Shown: positions 21,392-34,849, counted from the stretch's first letter. The stretch is DNA of 64,000 nucleotides from Enoplosus armatus (GCF_043641665.1 NC_092196.1:942501-1006500), one strand, 5' to 3'. Notes: a model not told the origin generated them from the letters alone. Numbers and translations are program-made.

Positions 21392-24300
21392 AGGGTGGTG
21401 GTTGGGGGATAGAGAGAGAGAGGGGGGGGGGGGGTGTTTATGGGTTTATGACAGTCTTTTGGTGTTGCAGCCAAACAGACGCCCCTCTCCTTTAAGCGTC
21501 AGTGTACAACTGAAGAGACACATATTTTAAACACATGCTGGCTCATCCGCTCCTTTCTCTCCCATGCCCCCTTCCGCCCTCCACCCTCCACCATCCCGCC
21601 TCGCCTCGGTCTCTGCCTCTCTTCCCGCAGAGACCAGATTCAATCTGGAAAAGTACGAGGAGAAGAAGAAGAAGAAGAAGAGGGGAAACCAAAAGGAGAG
21701 CTCGGCCGCTCTCTCTGAGCTTCCCCACTCGCGCCAGAGAGCATCGGAACGGGAGGCCTGCCGATATAACGGGGAATAACTAAATGGTCAATTTCAGCTG
21801 TAAATCACCCAACCGCCCCCCCTGCCCCCCACACCACTTCCCCCGCGGATAACCTTCTATTTAATTAGCAGTGAGAAGCGGCAAGCGTGATGACACGAAG
21901 CGTGGTCGTACTGTAAAGTCTCCTCTTTAATGGGAATCCAGCATTGTGCCATCGCACGGAGAAACAACAGGGAGACCAGCAACACACACAGGAGAAGGAG
22001 GAGAAGAAGAAGAAGAAGAAGAAGAAGAAGAAGAAGAGAGGAAAAAGACATACGAGGACTGGAACATTTCACGTGGAGGAGAAGATCAGAGAGAGTTTGC
22101 CTGCCCGCTAATAAAGCCTTTGCTGTGGCCACATGGATTAGATTTGACTCTTTAAAACAGAACACAAAGGAGGAAGGAAAGGGAAATAAAATGAAAACGG
22201 CCAACAACAAAAAAAAAGAAAAGAAAACTTTGTTCCTCCAGTCAGGAGAGTAAAGACAGTAAAAGCCACAGTGAGAGAGAAGGAAAGCACCCGAGTCAGT
22301 GAATCCAATAGATATCATAATTTATATAGAAGCATTTAATTAATCGAACCCCCCTCCTTCCGTCCTCTCTGTCCCAACACTTGAACCATTTCACAAATCA
22401 TAGACACGAAGAGCACATCGGACTGACACCAGAACAGATCATTCGGACACAGTCGGCACAACAACATGGAGAGAAAACAACAAAAAAACAAAACAACAAC
22501 AACAACAACAACAACAAAAAGAACAGAATCTAAAGAACATGACAGACAAAAAGAAGAAGAAGAAAAAGAAGAAGAAAAAAAAAAAGATCTATATTACAGT
22601 AAGATGCCACGTCCCAATAAGACAAGAAAAAAACCAAAAAAACAATATTCAGCAAATTGAACTCATTCCGATAAGAAAAAGACAAGGTTACTCATTTTTT
22701 ATATACAATAAATTAGAAATATTTCCTATCAAGAAACTTCTATTTAAGTCTGTTTTTAATTTTTCCCCCCAGTACGCACCCCCACCCCACCGACAGATTT
22801 CAAGACACACAAAGAGCTAAACGACGAAATAACGTCCTCAAAATGACGAGCGACTCGAGGCATGCGCAAACCATGTAAACATTTGTACTCGTGTAATAAG
22901 AGGATCCGGACGCTGCGTGTCGAGAAATTGCGGCGCTTCTCCGCTTAAGACTTTGCAACAAAAGAATTAAAAAAAAAAAAGAAAAACTATTAAGAAATAA
23001 TAATAGTAAAAAATAAAAGGCTGCTTTGTAGACCCGTTCACTTCTGCGCGTAAAGAAGGGGTTGGAAATCACGTCGATTCAACTGGAGGCAACATCCACG
23101 CACGTATGTGTGCGTAAAGTATATATATATAATTTTTATGTGTGTGTGTGTGTGTGTGTGTGTTTACAATGCTGGTGCACAAGCAGCCTTTATGGTCTGC
23201 CAGCCTCACCACCACGTCCAACACCACACTCACACACACACACACACACGCACGCACGCAGTGAACACACTGGTGTTTATGATCCGTCCATAAAGCTGCC
23301 ATCGGACGCCATTTAAACCACGCCGACCCTTCGGAATAACGCCGTAGCAGCGGCTCGGCTCTCCGACACGGCCTCTTTATAATTTTAAACACTCGACAGG
23401 ATCAATAAAACTCTGCATAAAGTCCGACCAGATAAAAACTCCGGGCTGTTGTGGTAAATGTGGACACTGTTGCAAAAGCATTTCGCGCGGGACTACGTGT
23501 GGATATAAACGTGTTATAGAACCTCTATGAATGATGTTTTTCCAGGCGAGGGGGGGGGTTTCAAAATCCTCAGTAAACATGTGAGCGCATCGGGAGGTGG
23601 GGGGGGGGGGGGGGGTGTTTGGCTTTTTCCTCTCGGTCCTAGTTTTTGCGTTCTGCGTTCACGCCATCCGCACATTTCCTGAAATGAGAGAGGAACCCCG
23701 CCTTGCATAGCAGATAATAGACAATATAGGCTACTGTATGTATAAAAATAGAGCTGATTCTTTCTTAAGACGCGATGCAATCAAAGGTGGAGGAGAGACC
23801 GGGAAGGTGGTGGTTTCTCCGCAGGGCGCGCAAACGTACTGGCCGGTCTGGCTGAGGAGCGTTTGTGTTATGCTGTTGGAGAATGTGTGGTGAGAAGGCA
23901 TGCGGGGGTCAGAATGTGAAGGGGAAGCAGCCAAAACGACCTGGAGTATTTATCACCGGAAGTAAATTCAGGGTCAGGGTGGCGGGTGACCGAGACTAAC
24001 CTCACCTGGTCCCTGAACTCGTTTCAAGAAGGGTGGATGTGATACTTTCATTTGTATTTATTTATTTGGTGCTTTTGTGCTGTGTCTCCTCTCAGATAGA
24101 CCCTGCTAACTCCAGGCCCATGCATAGAACGAAGGGGGGGGGGCGGTCGAGTATCGATAGGCCCCAGATGAGCCGCAGCGCATAAAGCATCCGGAGAGGT
24201 AGCTGAAGGGCGGGGATCCACGATATCGACAGCAGCCTAATCGGATCCCCGGTTGCTGAGTCGGGTTAACACCCCAGCCACAACCATCAGTTCCCACCCT

Positions 24301-25148
24301 CCTCTTCTTCTTCTTCCTCCTCCTCCTCCTCCCCCCTCCGGTATCTGCTCATTACTTAGGCCGACAGCCGGGAAACAAACGGCGGCTTGCTGCTATCAAC
24401 GCCGACCATCGGGCGCTTTGTAATCACATTCTGCCAGCAATGAGAGAAACAAGAAAAGAGGGGAGGAGGAAGAGGAAGAAGAAGAAGAAGAAGGATGAAA
24501 ACCACCTCGCTCCTCGTGCTTATTAATGGCCACGCGAAACCCCGGTTTCAGCACCTCCGCGCGCCTCCGGTGTCAGCGACGGAACAATAAATAAGTAATA
24601 ACAGAAGGAGTAGTGCTTGAGAAAATCAGAAGATCCCCCCTCTCTCTCTCTCTCTCTCTGTCTGCCCCCCTCCAACCCCACCCCCACCCCCAGCCTGTTG
24701 TAGCATCACTAGGCGGTTCGCTTCTTTCTTCCCTTTCACAACGTTGCCTAATACCAAAGCCTAAATAATAATATAAAAGTAATGTAAAAAAAAAACTATG
24801 AAGACGGAGGACCAGCGAGAGCCGCCAGTTCATCACACAAACAGTCCAGTCCGCGGGTTTATGAGGAGTCCGACCCCGTTTGAGGGAGAGGGGGGGTCCC
24901 AGGAGCTGTCGGTCTGCGGGTATTTTGTCCATCATCCTCCATGACCACGAACTCAAGCGGTTCCAAAAGTCCCAGCCTCCTTCCAACACCGGACTGAGAC
25001 CGTCTTGAGACTTTCAGTGTTGACGCGGTGACGTCCCCGGCGTCTGTTAGCGATCAATGAAAGCCATTGATCAGTTGTATGGATCAGTGTGATTGGACTG
25101 CAGCTCACGTGGTAGTGCCTGAAGGTTAAAACAAATTGGCCAAACAGC

Positions 25149-25196
<48 letters not shown>

Positions 25197-25325
25197 TTGC
25201 AGTTCTTGGGAAGGCCATTTTTGTGTTCTAGACGTAAGAAATAGGGGGCTTTGTGGCCTACATGGTGTGAGCGTGAGTGCGTGCGTGAGTGCGCGTCTGA
25301 ATGTGTATGTGGGCGACAGTCCCGC
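20638..25325. other. intergenic region and hoxb9a 3' flank
   Basis: No gene is supported. It contains a C run (about 21229-21242), (GT)n 21360-21389, GAA-rich tracts near 21660-21680 and 21990-22035, A-rich and AAC/AAG-rich stretches (22480-22585), a G run (about 23600-23616), CT repeats near 24641-24658 and (GT)n 25151-25194. The part just below 25326 is presumably hoxb9a 3' UTR. No poly(A) signal near the stop was assigned with confidence. Confidence 0.5.
25151..25194. repeat. (GT)n microsatellite in the hoxb9a 3' flank
   Basis: About 22 uninterrupted GT units, some 130 bp downstream of the hoxb9a stop, so it is probably transcribed as (CA)n in the 3' UTR. Confidence 0.9.
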
Positions 25326-25561
25326 TTAGTCCTTGGGTTGGTCTTTGCTCTGTTTCTTCATCTTCATCCTCCGGTTCTGGAACCAGATCTTCACCTGCCG
25401 CTCCGTCAGGTTAAGCGCGCGCGCCACCTCATGCCGCCGGTCCCGCGTGAGGTACATGTTGAACAGGAACTCCTTCTCCAGCTCGAGCGTCTGGTATTTG
25501 GTGTACGGGCACCGCTTCTTCCTGGAGGAGCGCGCATGGAGCCAGTTGGCCGACGGGTCAT
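25326..25561 (-). CDS. hoxb9a: Hoxb9a homeodomain protein, exon 2 (homeobox exon)
   Basis: This is the second coding exon of a group-9 Hox factor. It opens after a CTCCAG acceptor at 25567-25562. The two bases AT complete an Asn codon begun by exon 1 and read on as [19 protein letters not shown]. The Trp of SANWLHA substitutes for the YPWM hexapeptide in group-9 proteins and contacts PBC. The homeodomain is residues 217-276 of a 282-aa product, with [20 protein letters not shown] and the helix-3 [26 protein letters not shown] is close to the group-9 consensus (the Ala after AR is Val or Leu in relatives). The product ends KDQPKD before a TAA at 25328-25326. It is a nuclear DNA-binding factor for posterior trunk patterning. 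Confidence 0.96.
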
Positions 25562-26205
25562 CTGGAGGAAGAGGAGAAAAAGAAAAGGGAGGCAGTTAAT
25601 AATAAAATAAAGCAAATGCACGTGTACTACCCCCCCACACACACACACACACACCTCTCTTGACAAAAGCTGAATGAAAAAAACCGAATGATCAAAACAA
25701 AAGGGCGTTTCCCTCCGTGCGTAAAAGTGGCAGAACCTTGTGCGTAAAAGCTTGGCCCACCTGACGCAATGACGCAATTGACACTTACAGGTTTATGGTG
25801 TCAAGCGGGGCGCAAATGTGACAGGAGCAGGCCCACGGCTGTTTTATTTGACAGCGCGTGTGCCTTCCATGCGCGAGGAGGAAGGCACGGGGGATAAATA
25901 TGAACTAAAGCTCAACAAAACCACCTCAAATATCACCTCAAAACCACATTTTCAGACCAAAAAAACAAGAAAAACGGTAGCCGAAATTGATGGCATCGCA
26001 AACACACACAAAGCACACCGGGGAGGATGTTTTACAGGCCTAATACTGCTCCTTTTTCTTTTTTCTTTTTTTTGGGTTTGTGTGAGAATGATGATCACGT
26101 TGCAGCTCAGCACACTGTCACTGCGTCACTAATCATTGCTCCTAAATTAATAAGCAGCGTGAAATTTATGGCCCTGGTGGGATTAGAGGGAAAAGGAAAA
26201 AATAC

Positions 26206-26241
<36 letters not shown>

Positions 26242-26395
26242 TTCCCGCGTTCCTCCTTCGCCTTTCATCGAGCTTCCATAGATTCAATATGATTTGAACA
26301 CAACACCTTCCTCATAACTAAATGCACGGGCCACGCTGGCTCCAAAGCAGCTTGGAAAAAAACAAAACAAAAGAAAGGCCTCGCTCGGCCTTCAT

Positions 26396-26425
26396 TTCAT
26401 TGCGGAAACTTTCATTGCGGAAACT
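26396..26425. repeat. perfect 15-bp tandem duplication
   Basis: TTCATTGCGGAAACT occurs twice head-to-tail inside the hoxb9a intron. It may be a simple replication-slippage event. Confidence 0.85.
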
Positions 26426-29400
26426 GCAGTGCGTAAATATAACAGGGGTGAGAAATTGGATGCTCCTCATTTTCTGCGGGGAGAGAAAAAAAAAATGATG
26501 AATTGTTGTCTTGATTTTATTTTCATCTCTGTCTCTCTGTCTTCCACATGTCTTGTTTGCCAGGCCACCCTGACTCCTCCACCCCACCCCACCCCACCCC
26601 TCTTTATAGCTTTCAGACCGATGTAATTAGCAGAGATTTCTTGTTTGCGACGCAAGGGTCTGGCTTAGGGCTGAAAGCAATCTGCTCTTCCCCTCTGCAA
26701 AGCACCGAGGCATCTCAACTATGGGGCGGCCTGCTGGGGCTGACACGGCACCGAGGCTCTCCCGAGAGACAAGCTCCACCATGAAAGAAATGAGCTTTGC
26801 CATCCCTTTCACACATTTTTTTTTTTACCTGCAAATATCACCATGTTTTTAACCAGCTCAGGCACAAATCTATCCAAATCTACCTATGCAATCTCAGGAT
26901 GTAGATGTTGCCATTTTTTGAAAACAACTCCCAAAACACATTCAGGGACCAACGCGAGAGGCAAGAACTGGTTTCGGTTCGTTTCCACTTTTACATCTTC
27001 TAAATAAAAAACCTTCAACCAAAGAGCAATCATTCCCTGCGGTCAGGGCCGGGCTCTTCCTCCAGACGATCACAACTCAGTCGAGGCTACAAAGCAGGAG
27101 CCCTCCGCTAGCTGGAGTCTGTAAAAACCCAAAGGGGAGTCCAATTTAAACAGGCAAAGCTCGAAATCTCACTTTGCCTGAACTGTTGAGACGAATGAAA
27201 TGTGTCACGAAAAGCTTCCAAGACCGCCTCCGGAGATGAACAGAAGTGAGGAGGCCACATTTGAGCCATATTCTTCATTTTTCCCCCTTGCGTCTTTATC
27301 AGTGACACCATCTCAGCCAGCAGTTTCAAACTTCCAACTCTGGTGCAAAAGATTTATTGGTCAAAGGAAAAACTTTGGTTTGTGTAGAAGTCACTGGCTG
27401 TCTTTTGTTTTGTTTTGTTACACTAAAGCTTTCCCAAGTCAGACTGAATGAAACAGCACACATGTAGTCTTAACCATCAGGGCTGAATTCGAGAATATAA
27501 GCTCCTTCTAAATCAGTTTGCTGTCTAACTGCAAAAAGAGACTTTTATCCTTGCAGCCAGGAGAAGATCAGGTCTGTAAGTCAAGGAGATTTTCTGTCCT
27601 TATGTAAAATGCAGCCCCGGTCTTCTGGCCTAAAATGGCAGAGGGGATGATCTTATCACTCGCTAGTCATGGGGGAAAAAGCCTGAGCCTCAGCGCCTTT
27701 TGACGCCAAGCAGGGAGAATTAGAATGTGTGTGTGTGTGTGTGTGTGTGTCCCTCCCTTTCTCCTAACTGATGTTGGGTGGAGGCTCCGTCTGTCTTCAA
27801 TTTCACTGGTAATATTTTACAACCGTGACAATCACACTCGCCATAATGCCAAGGCAACTCGCACGACTGCATATGACATTCATAACCGATTTGTTTTATT
27901 CCAAGTTATGGAAAAAGAATTGTCTTGTGTGTGGCACCGTGAGGAGGGGGTTATCGGATTCATCTCGACAGATATGGTTTTGCATTTGAATGTTTCGGCT
28001 CCTTAAGGTGGGATCATTTAGGCCAGGAGGGGGAAAAATGGGATGGAAAAGTTAGGAATACTTGTGGTCAATTTAAAAAAAAAAAAGAAGAAGAAGAAGA
28101 AGAAGAAGAAAGAATTAAAGGTCAAAGTTTGACATTTTAAGTTGTTAAGAGTTGTTAAGTTAGGAGAAAGTAAGTCATAGTGGTGAGACTCTCGTCTCGT
28201 GAACTTCTTCTGTCATAATTTGGATTGAAAGACGCGTACATTTGACATACTGGTAGAATTTTGACTTGTTTTGTCGCAGGTGTTTGACGTATTTTATTTC
28301 CCCCTAGCATTCCATTTACTCTTTCTTTTTCCTGGTGGGGCACACACACACACACACACAAATTGACACATTGCATCTATAGAGCAAGGCCGTCACTTTT
28401 AATTGTTCTCTAATCGTGGAAATCTCTCATTCACCACCAAAGTCGAATCAACCAAATTGAAGCCGACAGTCTCCTAAATGTCCTAGATTTAGAAGAAAAT
28501 TCCACATACAGTAATCACTAGGCACAGAACTCCCATTTGAAATAACGGAATAAGTGAAATAACAACTTGAGCTCTTCAAAAAGATATGACCCTGCTTTTT
28601 AAAAGGACAAACAGACCGTGTGGAGTCAATCGTGGCGTTTTTTTTCTTCATACGTGTGAACAAACCCATGATGAAAAGCTCACCCTCTCCAGAAAGCGGC
28701 TAACATGTTGCTCTTGTTAGCCAACACTACAGCTGCGTCGTGCTGTACCTACAAATAGGGCCATGGCTTTTTTTGTTGTTGTTGCAGGATACGTGTGGAC
28801 GTGAGAGTCATGTCGGACAACTCGAGCTTGCGTTTCTGTTCGGTTCGGTGGCGGAATTCAGCACATTGGACGCAGAGACTTTGGAAACAAGGTTGCAAAG
28901 ATGCAAGATGGCTGCCGGAGATGTGCGCTGCATCACCCGGCCTCTGTCCCCGTGTGGATCTGACAGACTACAGCCCCCCCCCCCCCCCCCCCCGGGTTGG
29001 TTAGCGGCCATCGTCAGTAAATACGTCCTTAATACCCTCTGGAATCAATTTCCTCCAACATGGCCAGCATGTAGAGGATCGATTTCATCTCAGGGCAAAA
29101 TAATGCCTGGTAAAGAGGTGAGGAGAGGGTGGGGGGTGCGGGGTGCTTTTGTCACATGGTAAAGTGGGTGCTTTGCATTCCCCGAGTGTATAATCACCTC
29201 CAGGGCCATCCATTACCCTCGGCGCTGTGCCGACCATGGCTGTCACCCAGCATGACGAACCGTTTGAGGGATGGGGAGCGGAGGAGAAGGGAGGTGAGTT
29301 GGGGTGCTGGTGGTTGATGGGGGGGGACTGTATAGACTTTTTTTTTTTTCTCTCCAAAGGGTGGGAAGACAGTAAGGATGATGACAGATGCAAAGAAAGA

Positions 29401-30634
29401 ATATGGGTGGGGTTGTGGGGGGTATGGGTGTGTATAGCCCTAACTTGAAGTTTGTTCTGTAGGTTACATCCAGGGGTCTCCAGAAGCAATGTGTGGCTTG
29501 ATTGTCACATGGACAGCTGCACGGATGAAAAGATTGATATTCCCGTAAAGCCATGGCCCTGCAGCACGATGTGTCCAATTGTAGGCCAATGTGTGTCTTC
29601 GCCTATGTGTGTGTGTGTGTGTGTGTGAGTGTGTCCACCATGATGAATGCCGCTTGTATGGAAACAGTGACCGAAACGGCTACAAGACTAATATCACATC
29701 CCGTCTCTTTCTCCCTCCCTTTGCAATTTCACCCTAATAGTTCCAGAAATTGACCTCTCATATATCCGAAAGGCACGTTATTACATTTCCCAAAGTCGTA
29801 TTTTATCTCCCTCCCAGCACCCCACCCCCAACCCTTCCACCCCATCTCACCCAGCCACCAACAGCAACACGCCAATTAATGGGGTTGTTCACCCGGCGTT
29901 ATAACTTAATAAACTTCAGGGGTAATAACTTTCTTACCCTGCCCGGCAGCGCCAGCAGCAGCACAAAGACTGAAGTGTAATCTTGTAGTTTATTCTGGAT
30001 GGCCGCCCAGCACCAGTTACACAAAGAGAATCTGTAGCTGGATGCAGGTTTCGACGGGACGTGATGCTTGGAAAGGTAGGATTCCACAGCAGCCATTTTG
30101 AATACCTGAGGAGGGGAAACTCGGGCCTGGATTTGTCCTGCTTTTAAGCGCCAAGACGCAGACCCTAATCATTTCTCAGATTCCCTGCTGAAAAGTGCCC
30201 CAGAAACAACTGGATTCAAGGAGTCCAAGTAGACACTCGCGTATATTAGACCCATTATTATAGGAAGTACTTTTTTTTTTTATCATAGTATATACATGGG
30301 AAGTCCTAAGCTTATGCGCCTTTGGAACCCCTGAAACACCAGCTGTCTGTCCAAAATTCCTCCTTATCATCACCAGTGGCGAGGACTTCCAACGATTCCG
30401 CCGTGCCGTGACGTTTAGCGCGCAAGCAGCTCACGCAGTCGAAGGTCTCCGGGGAATTTGGCCGCCGTTGAATGCGAAATTGTCAGGCCGCTCATGTGAA
30501 TATGTCTAGCGGGCGCGCAGCACAAAAACAAGGGACTTTGAGCCAACACAAAACCCAGCGTGCATCGGTGACACAGCTCCAAGTCCACGTCATAAACGAC
30601 TTAAACCTAACCAAACCAGGTTTATCTAGTGCAC

Positions 30635-30870
30635 ACTGAAGGAACAGTTTCTGGAAATGCGTTTATTTTCTTGCTGAACCACAACATGTCATTTTTACAC
30701 TTACTTTTTTGTTTTGTTTTTTGGTACGGATTAAACAAACAAAGGATTAAGTTACTTTTGGACAGAGCGAGGCTCAGCTAACCTGCTGCTGCTGGTGGCT
30801 CTAGCTTCACGGGTTACTGCGCAGATGTGAGAGTGGTATCTGCGGTCTGAAAGTAACTCTCAGTGACAAA
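30635..30870. mobile_element. diverged long-TIR MITE (GCTAAGCTAAC family) in the hoxb9a intron
   Basis: One end shows GAACAGTTTCTGGAAATGCG followed by TTTATTTTCTTGC. Further on are CTCAGCTAACCTGCTGCTG, GGCTCTAGCTTC and ATGTGAGAGTGGTATC. These match, in diverged form, the modules of the teleost MITE family also present at 44.8-45.1 kb and 45.97-46.17 kb. It is old and rearranged, with no coding capacity. Confidence 0.5.
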
Positions 30871-31479
30871 GGGCAGCCAAAATGTACAGCCACAGCCCCA
30901 GAAGTGAACTGGACAGCCGCCAGGGCACTTAAATGATGCACATCGCTGCGTCATTTGTGGATGAGGCAACTTTTCAGGGAAAAGGTTGCACCACCCGGCC
31001 ATTGCAGCACAAAAGTCACCTATCACCAACACAGCCAGCTGAAAACAGCCTCAGCCTCAGCTGCGAGGCACATTGTGTTGTGATATTTACAGCTAAGTTC
31101 CCTTGAAGGTGGCATGTCAGATTTACACGTTCAAGGAGAGGCGCCCGAGGAGTCTGGGGTGGCATTAACCGACTTCGCAAGCGGTCCAATTCAATCCAAG
31201 CGGGGTGGGGCGTTGCTTGCTAATTCGGTAACCCTTTCTATTTGTCTGTGAGCCGCAGCTGATGATAGTTGGTTTTTTTGTTGCATTCATAGTGTTCAAA
31301 ATGGCTGCCACGTGAACAATAGGAGCAGCCCATTCGCTTGCTGGATCCCGCTACCGACCCACTGACCCACTGCAGCACAGACGCATGAAGAACAACAGGG
31401 GGAAGGAGGAAAAAAAAAAAAAGCCCCAAAACTGCTGACCCTCTGGAGCAGCTCAGTGAAACTTTCTCAGCCAAGGCTG

Positions 31480-31520
31480 GTCTGTAATGGATTCTTGTTG
31501 GACATGAATCCATTACAGAC
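31480..31520. repeat. perfect inverted repeat (hairpin), 15-bp arms, 11-nt loop
   Basis: GTCTGTAATGGATTC (31480-31494) is followed by an 11-nt spacer and its exact reverse complement (31506-31520). Beyond a single mismatch, GGCT/AGCC extends the stem by 4 bp. It lies in the hoxb9a intron and would form a stem-loop in either strand's RNA or a cruciform in DNA. It does not match a microRNA I recognise. Confidence 0.85.
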
Positions 31521-31815
31521 GAGCCCTCACAACCACCAAGCCAGACTGGGACACACAGTGTTACTGGTGGAAAGTCTAATAATTCAGACTGGAGACTGCT
31601 GGGCTCCATCCAGCCCTTAACCAGCTCCCTGCGCTGATGGATAGTATGCTCAGATGCTGAAATAAGGTGGCTGTGTGTGTGCACGCATGTGTGTGTGTGT
31701 GTGTGTGTAGTGCCAGTGCAGTAATAAAATGTGTATAAGTGTAGTATTTGTAATTTGTATTTCTTGCACCGAAAAAAAAGGCCAAGAGAAGGGTAGAGCC
31801 CCCCCCCCCCCCCCT

Positions 31816-31855
<40 letters not shown>

Positions 31856-34153
31856 GTGCACGCGCGCACGTACAAACAGAACGGCGGCCACGCGCCACAG
31901 GCGCACGGATCAGACTCCTCTGGCAGAACGAGATTTATCCGGCGGGGGCTAAGAGGAGGAAAACAGAGCGCGTTCACATCCAGACTCGGTTGCAAAATAA
32001 ATAAACACAACAATAATAATAATAATAATAATAATAAGAGAAGAAGAATCAAATGGGTATGTTTCAAGGGAGCATTTTTCGCGCCCCCCCCCCCCCCCCC
32101 CCGCTTCAAACCGAGACAACCCCGCCAAGGCTGGTTGATGGATTCAATGTTGTTGTTAGCGCGAGTGATGATAGAAAAAGCAGAACCCAAACCCGCGTTG
32201 CACCGGCCAAACCCTCGACGGCGTTATATCAAGATGATTGCGATTCCGTGACAGGTAAAATATTATTATTATTACAGAGGGAGCGGATGAATAAAAACGG
32301 CAACCCCCGCCTGCGACTGCGGGGCCGGCGGACTTTCAGTCTGCAATAACACCGGGGCAGTCGGTGGGCCCGGTGCGAAGCCTTGTCTGTGCGCGCGTTC
32401 CTTACTATGAGCCTCATCAACAATAATAACTATAATAATGAGAATAACCATAATTAAAAGTTTGCCAGGTGGCAGTTTGGGTGAAAACATAATGCGGGGG
32501 GGGGCAAAGTTGAATTGTCTCGTCTTCCTCGCTCAGCCCGCAGATTTAAACGCCGCGAGAAGCCGCTGTGAGATTTACGGGATCCTATACGATTTATACG
32601 CGCTTTAAGAGTCCGGAGAGCTATCGGGACTGCACCCCCCCCCCCCCCCCTCTCTCTCTCTCTCTCTCTTTTTGCATGTGAGCGGCGCTCCTGAGTGCTG
32701 AGTTATGAGGCCTCTGCTCTATTGAGAAGTAATCTCAGCCACCGGGTCAATGATGGACGGCGTGACTCCTTTCTATGATTTTTAGAAGAAGAACTGGCCG
32801 TTGTATACTCTGACATACACGCATGGGATATTTGCAGCTGAGAGAGAGAGAGAGGTGGGGGGGGGTTTACAAATGTTTACAATCTTGGGTGCTGCGGAAG
32901 AGTGACGTTGCAGAGGGACGCACGCACAGGTCTGCGCCTCTATGAGAAAGTGAGTTTGATATTGCAGAATTCGTGTAAAAGCAAAGCAGCAATATTACTA
33001 TGACATATTGGAAATATAAAGTCACGTTGTTTATATGGCTGGTTACTTCAGATAATCCAGCCTGCCCGGGCTCCATGCTTGATCCCTGCATTATGAGCTG
33101 TGCACGGTGAGCGTCGGTCAGACAGCAGCAGGCCCGCACCTCTGTAGCCTGTACAAGGCATACTTTGCAGCAGTTTGAGGGAGTTCGGAGCGGCCGATCA
33201 GCTTGTTACTGCAGACAAAACCCATGTGGCAAAAGACACAGAGAGAGAGAGAGACGACCTATAATCTACCCGACAAACCACCCTAACGAAACAAAAGGCA
33301 AATCTAAAGCACACCGGCAAAACTCAAACAGGACGGAAGTGCGCATGCCCCGGCAAATAACTTGCGTAAAAACCACCTATCTGTTAATTAACGGAAAGGA
33401 AGAGGAGCAGCAGGTCCCACCATTTCATTTCCCGGGGGTCCTCTGACATGGAGCGTCTGTTAGAGAAGCAACACTCCCTCCGCACTCCAGAGGTTTCCAG
33501 AAGCTCTGTTATATTCCTAAAATACATATATATATATATATATCTATATATATATTGTAGACTACTTCATCTATATAATGGGGGGGGGGGGCAGGTAATC
33601 CAAAAACTGACTGTCCTGAATGCTTTCAATTGTTGTCAATCCTGCCATGTGGATGCGCTCACAGCATCACCTCAGTGCGTATGGTCCAACTTTGAACGCA
33701 TCCCTCGAGATTCAAGAGTCAAACAACTTTTTTTGTCGAATTCGTAATGACCAAAAATAAATAGATAAATAAAATAACTGTTATTGTTCACAATCCTGCT
33801 ATGTTCTTTTTTTTTTAGTTTGTTTGCTTTTAGGCCGGTTCTTGTTTTTTTGTTGTTGTTTTTTTTGGTGCTGGATTTAATTCTGGGACTGTCAGCTGTT
33901 TGCGTCCATTTGAATATGTATGTGTCCGGTTTAAGTCGCAGATTGCACTTATTTGGATTTGTTTTTATTTATTTTTTTATTTTTTTATTTATTTTTTTCA
34001 TGGGCTGTCCCGAGCACTCCGGCTGGCAACACGGGGACGATACGGGCTAAATATCACAGTAAACTCCGAGAGCAGAAGGTGGGGGCACTTTGGCTCTCCG
34101 GCTCTTTGTTCTTGTTTTATGGCGGCATTAAAAGCATTTACAATGTCTCTCTC

Positions 34154-34186
<33 letters not shown>

Positions 34187-34236
34187 CTCTCTCTCCCCCC
34201 TTCTCTCGCGCGCTATTTCCTGCTTTAATAACTTAC

Positions 34237-34849
34237 TTTGATCCAGGCCGTCTTTGTCCTCGCTCCCTTCGCAAATGTCCTTATTTTCGTCGAACCCAGC
34301 CCCCGGGATGGCGGCCGGATGGTGGCTTAACTCGCGCGCCGCCGTGGACGTCGACTCCAGGATGTACGTGGTGGTCTCGTGCTGGTGCTGTCCGCCGACT
34401 TTGGCCGGGATCTCCCCGCCGAGGTGGCCGAGCTGCGGCTCCAGCTTGACCTGCCCAGTCTGGCCCTGCCCCGGGACAGACTCGGAGCCGCGCGGCGCGC
34501 AGTCCAGCCATGAGCGTAGGTACCGTGTGTCCGCGGCAGGCACGTGCTGCGCCGGGATGTAAGGGTGGTAGACAGTAGGGAGGCCGCTGGCGCCGTGGTG
34601 CGGACTGAACGGGCTCCAGGGTGACGAGAAGACCGGAGGCTTCGGCTGGAAGCTGCAGGATGGGTACGACTCGGGATGGGGAAGCTCCGCGTGAGCCGCG
34701 CCGCCGGGCTGCCGTCCGCCCGCGGCTGCGGCGGAGCCCGAGCCCGCGTACTGGACGCTGGGGAAGCGAGCCGGGGCTGAGAGTTCATCGCTCTCGTGAC
34801 TTATGATGGAGTCCACGTAATAGTTGCTCAAAGTCCCAGAAATGGACAT
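34237..34849 (-). CDS. hoxb9a: Hoxb9a homeodomain protein, exon 1
   Basis: This is the first coding exon (204 codons plus one base). The ATG at 34849-34847 gives MSISGTLSNYYVDSIISHES, the canonical group-9 N-terminus and Hox9 activation region. CSFQPKPPVFSSPWSPFSPH, PTVYHPYIPAQH and DTRYLRSWLD are group-9 motifs. The lack of HoxA9/C9/D9-specific insertions and the linkage to hoxb4a and hoxb8a identify hoxb9a. Residues 36-53 are Gly/Ala-rich. The end is acidic (FDENKDICEGSEDKDGLDQ). The exon stops CAA-A before a GTAAGT donor at 34236, in phase with exon 2. The full product is 282 aa, somewhat longer than zebrafish Hoxb9a as I remember it, mainly through the Gly/Ala-rich and Gln/His-containing central segments. 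Confidence 0.96.

Larger units (their letters stand above)
25562..34236 (-). other. hoxb9a intron (8,675 bp)
   Basis: The donor GTAAGT at 34236-34231 and the acceptor CAG ending at 25562 are in matching phase, so the two exons belong to one gene. No other homeobox or gene lies between them. The intron contains (CA)n/(GT)n tracts (about 25636-25652, 26212-26239, 27726-27750, 31692-31708), C runs (about 28975-28993, 31800-31814, 32084-32102, 32636-32650), (CT)n 31819-31853, a long perfect hairpin (31480-31520), a diverged MITE (30635-30870), and (CT)n 34153-34184 near the donor. The intron is long for a Hox gene, where 1-3 kb would be more ordinary. Confidence 0.9.

Noticed and set aside
31238..31906. 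222-codon open frame on the minus strand in the hoxb9a intron
   Set aside because: It is built largely from (GA)n/(CA)n and poly-C translation (runs of Arg-Glu and Thr-His). It crosses the hairpin and has no recognisable domain.
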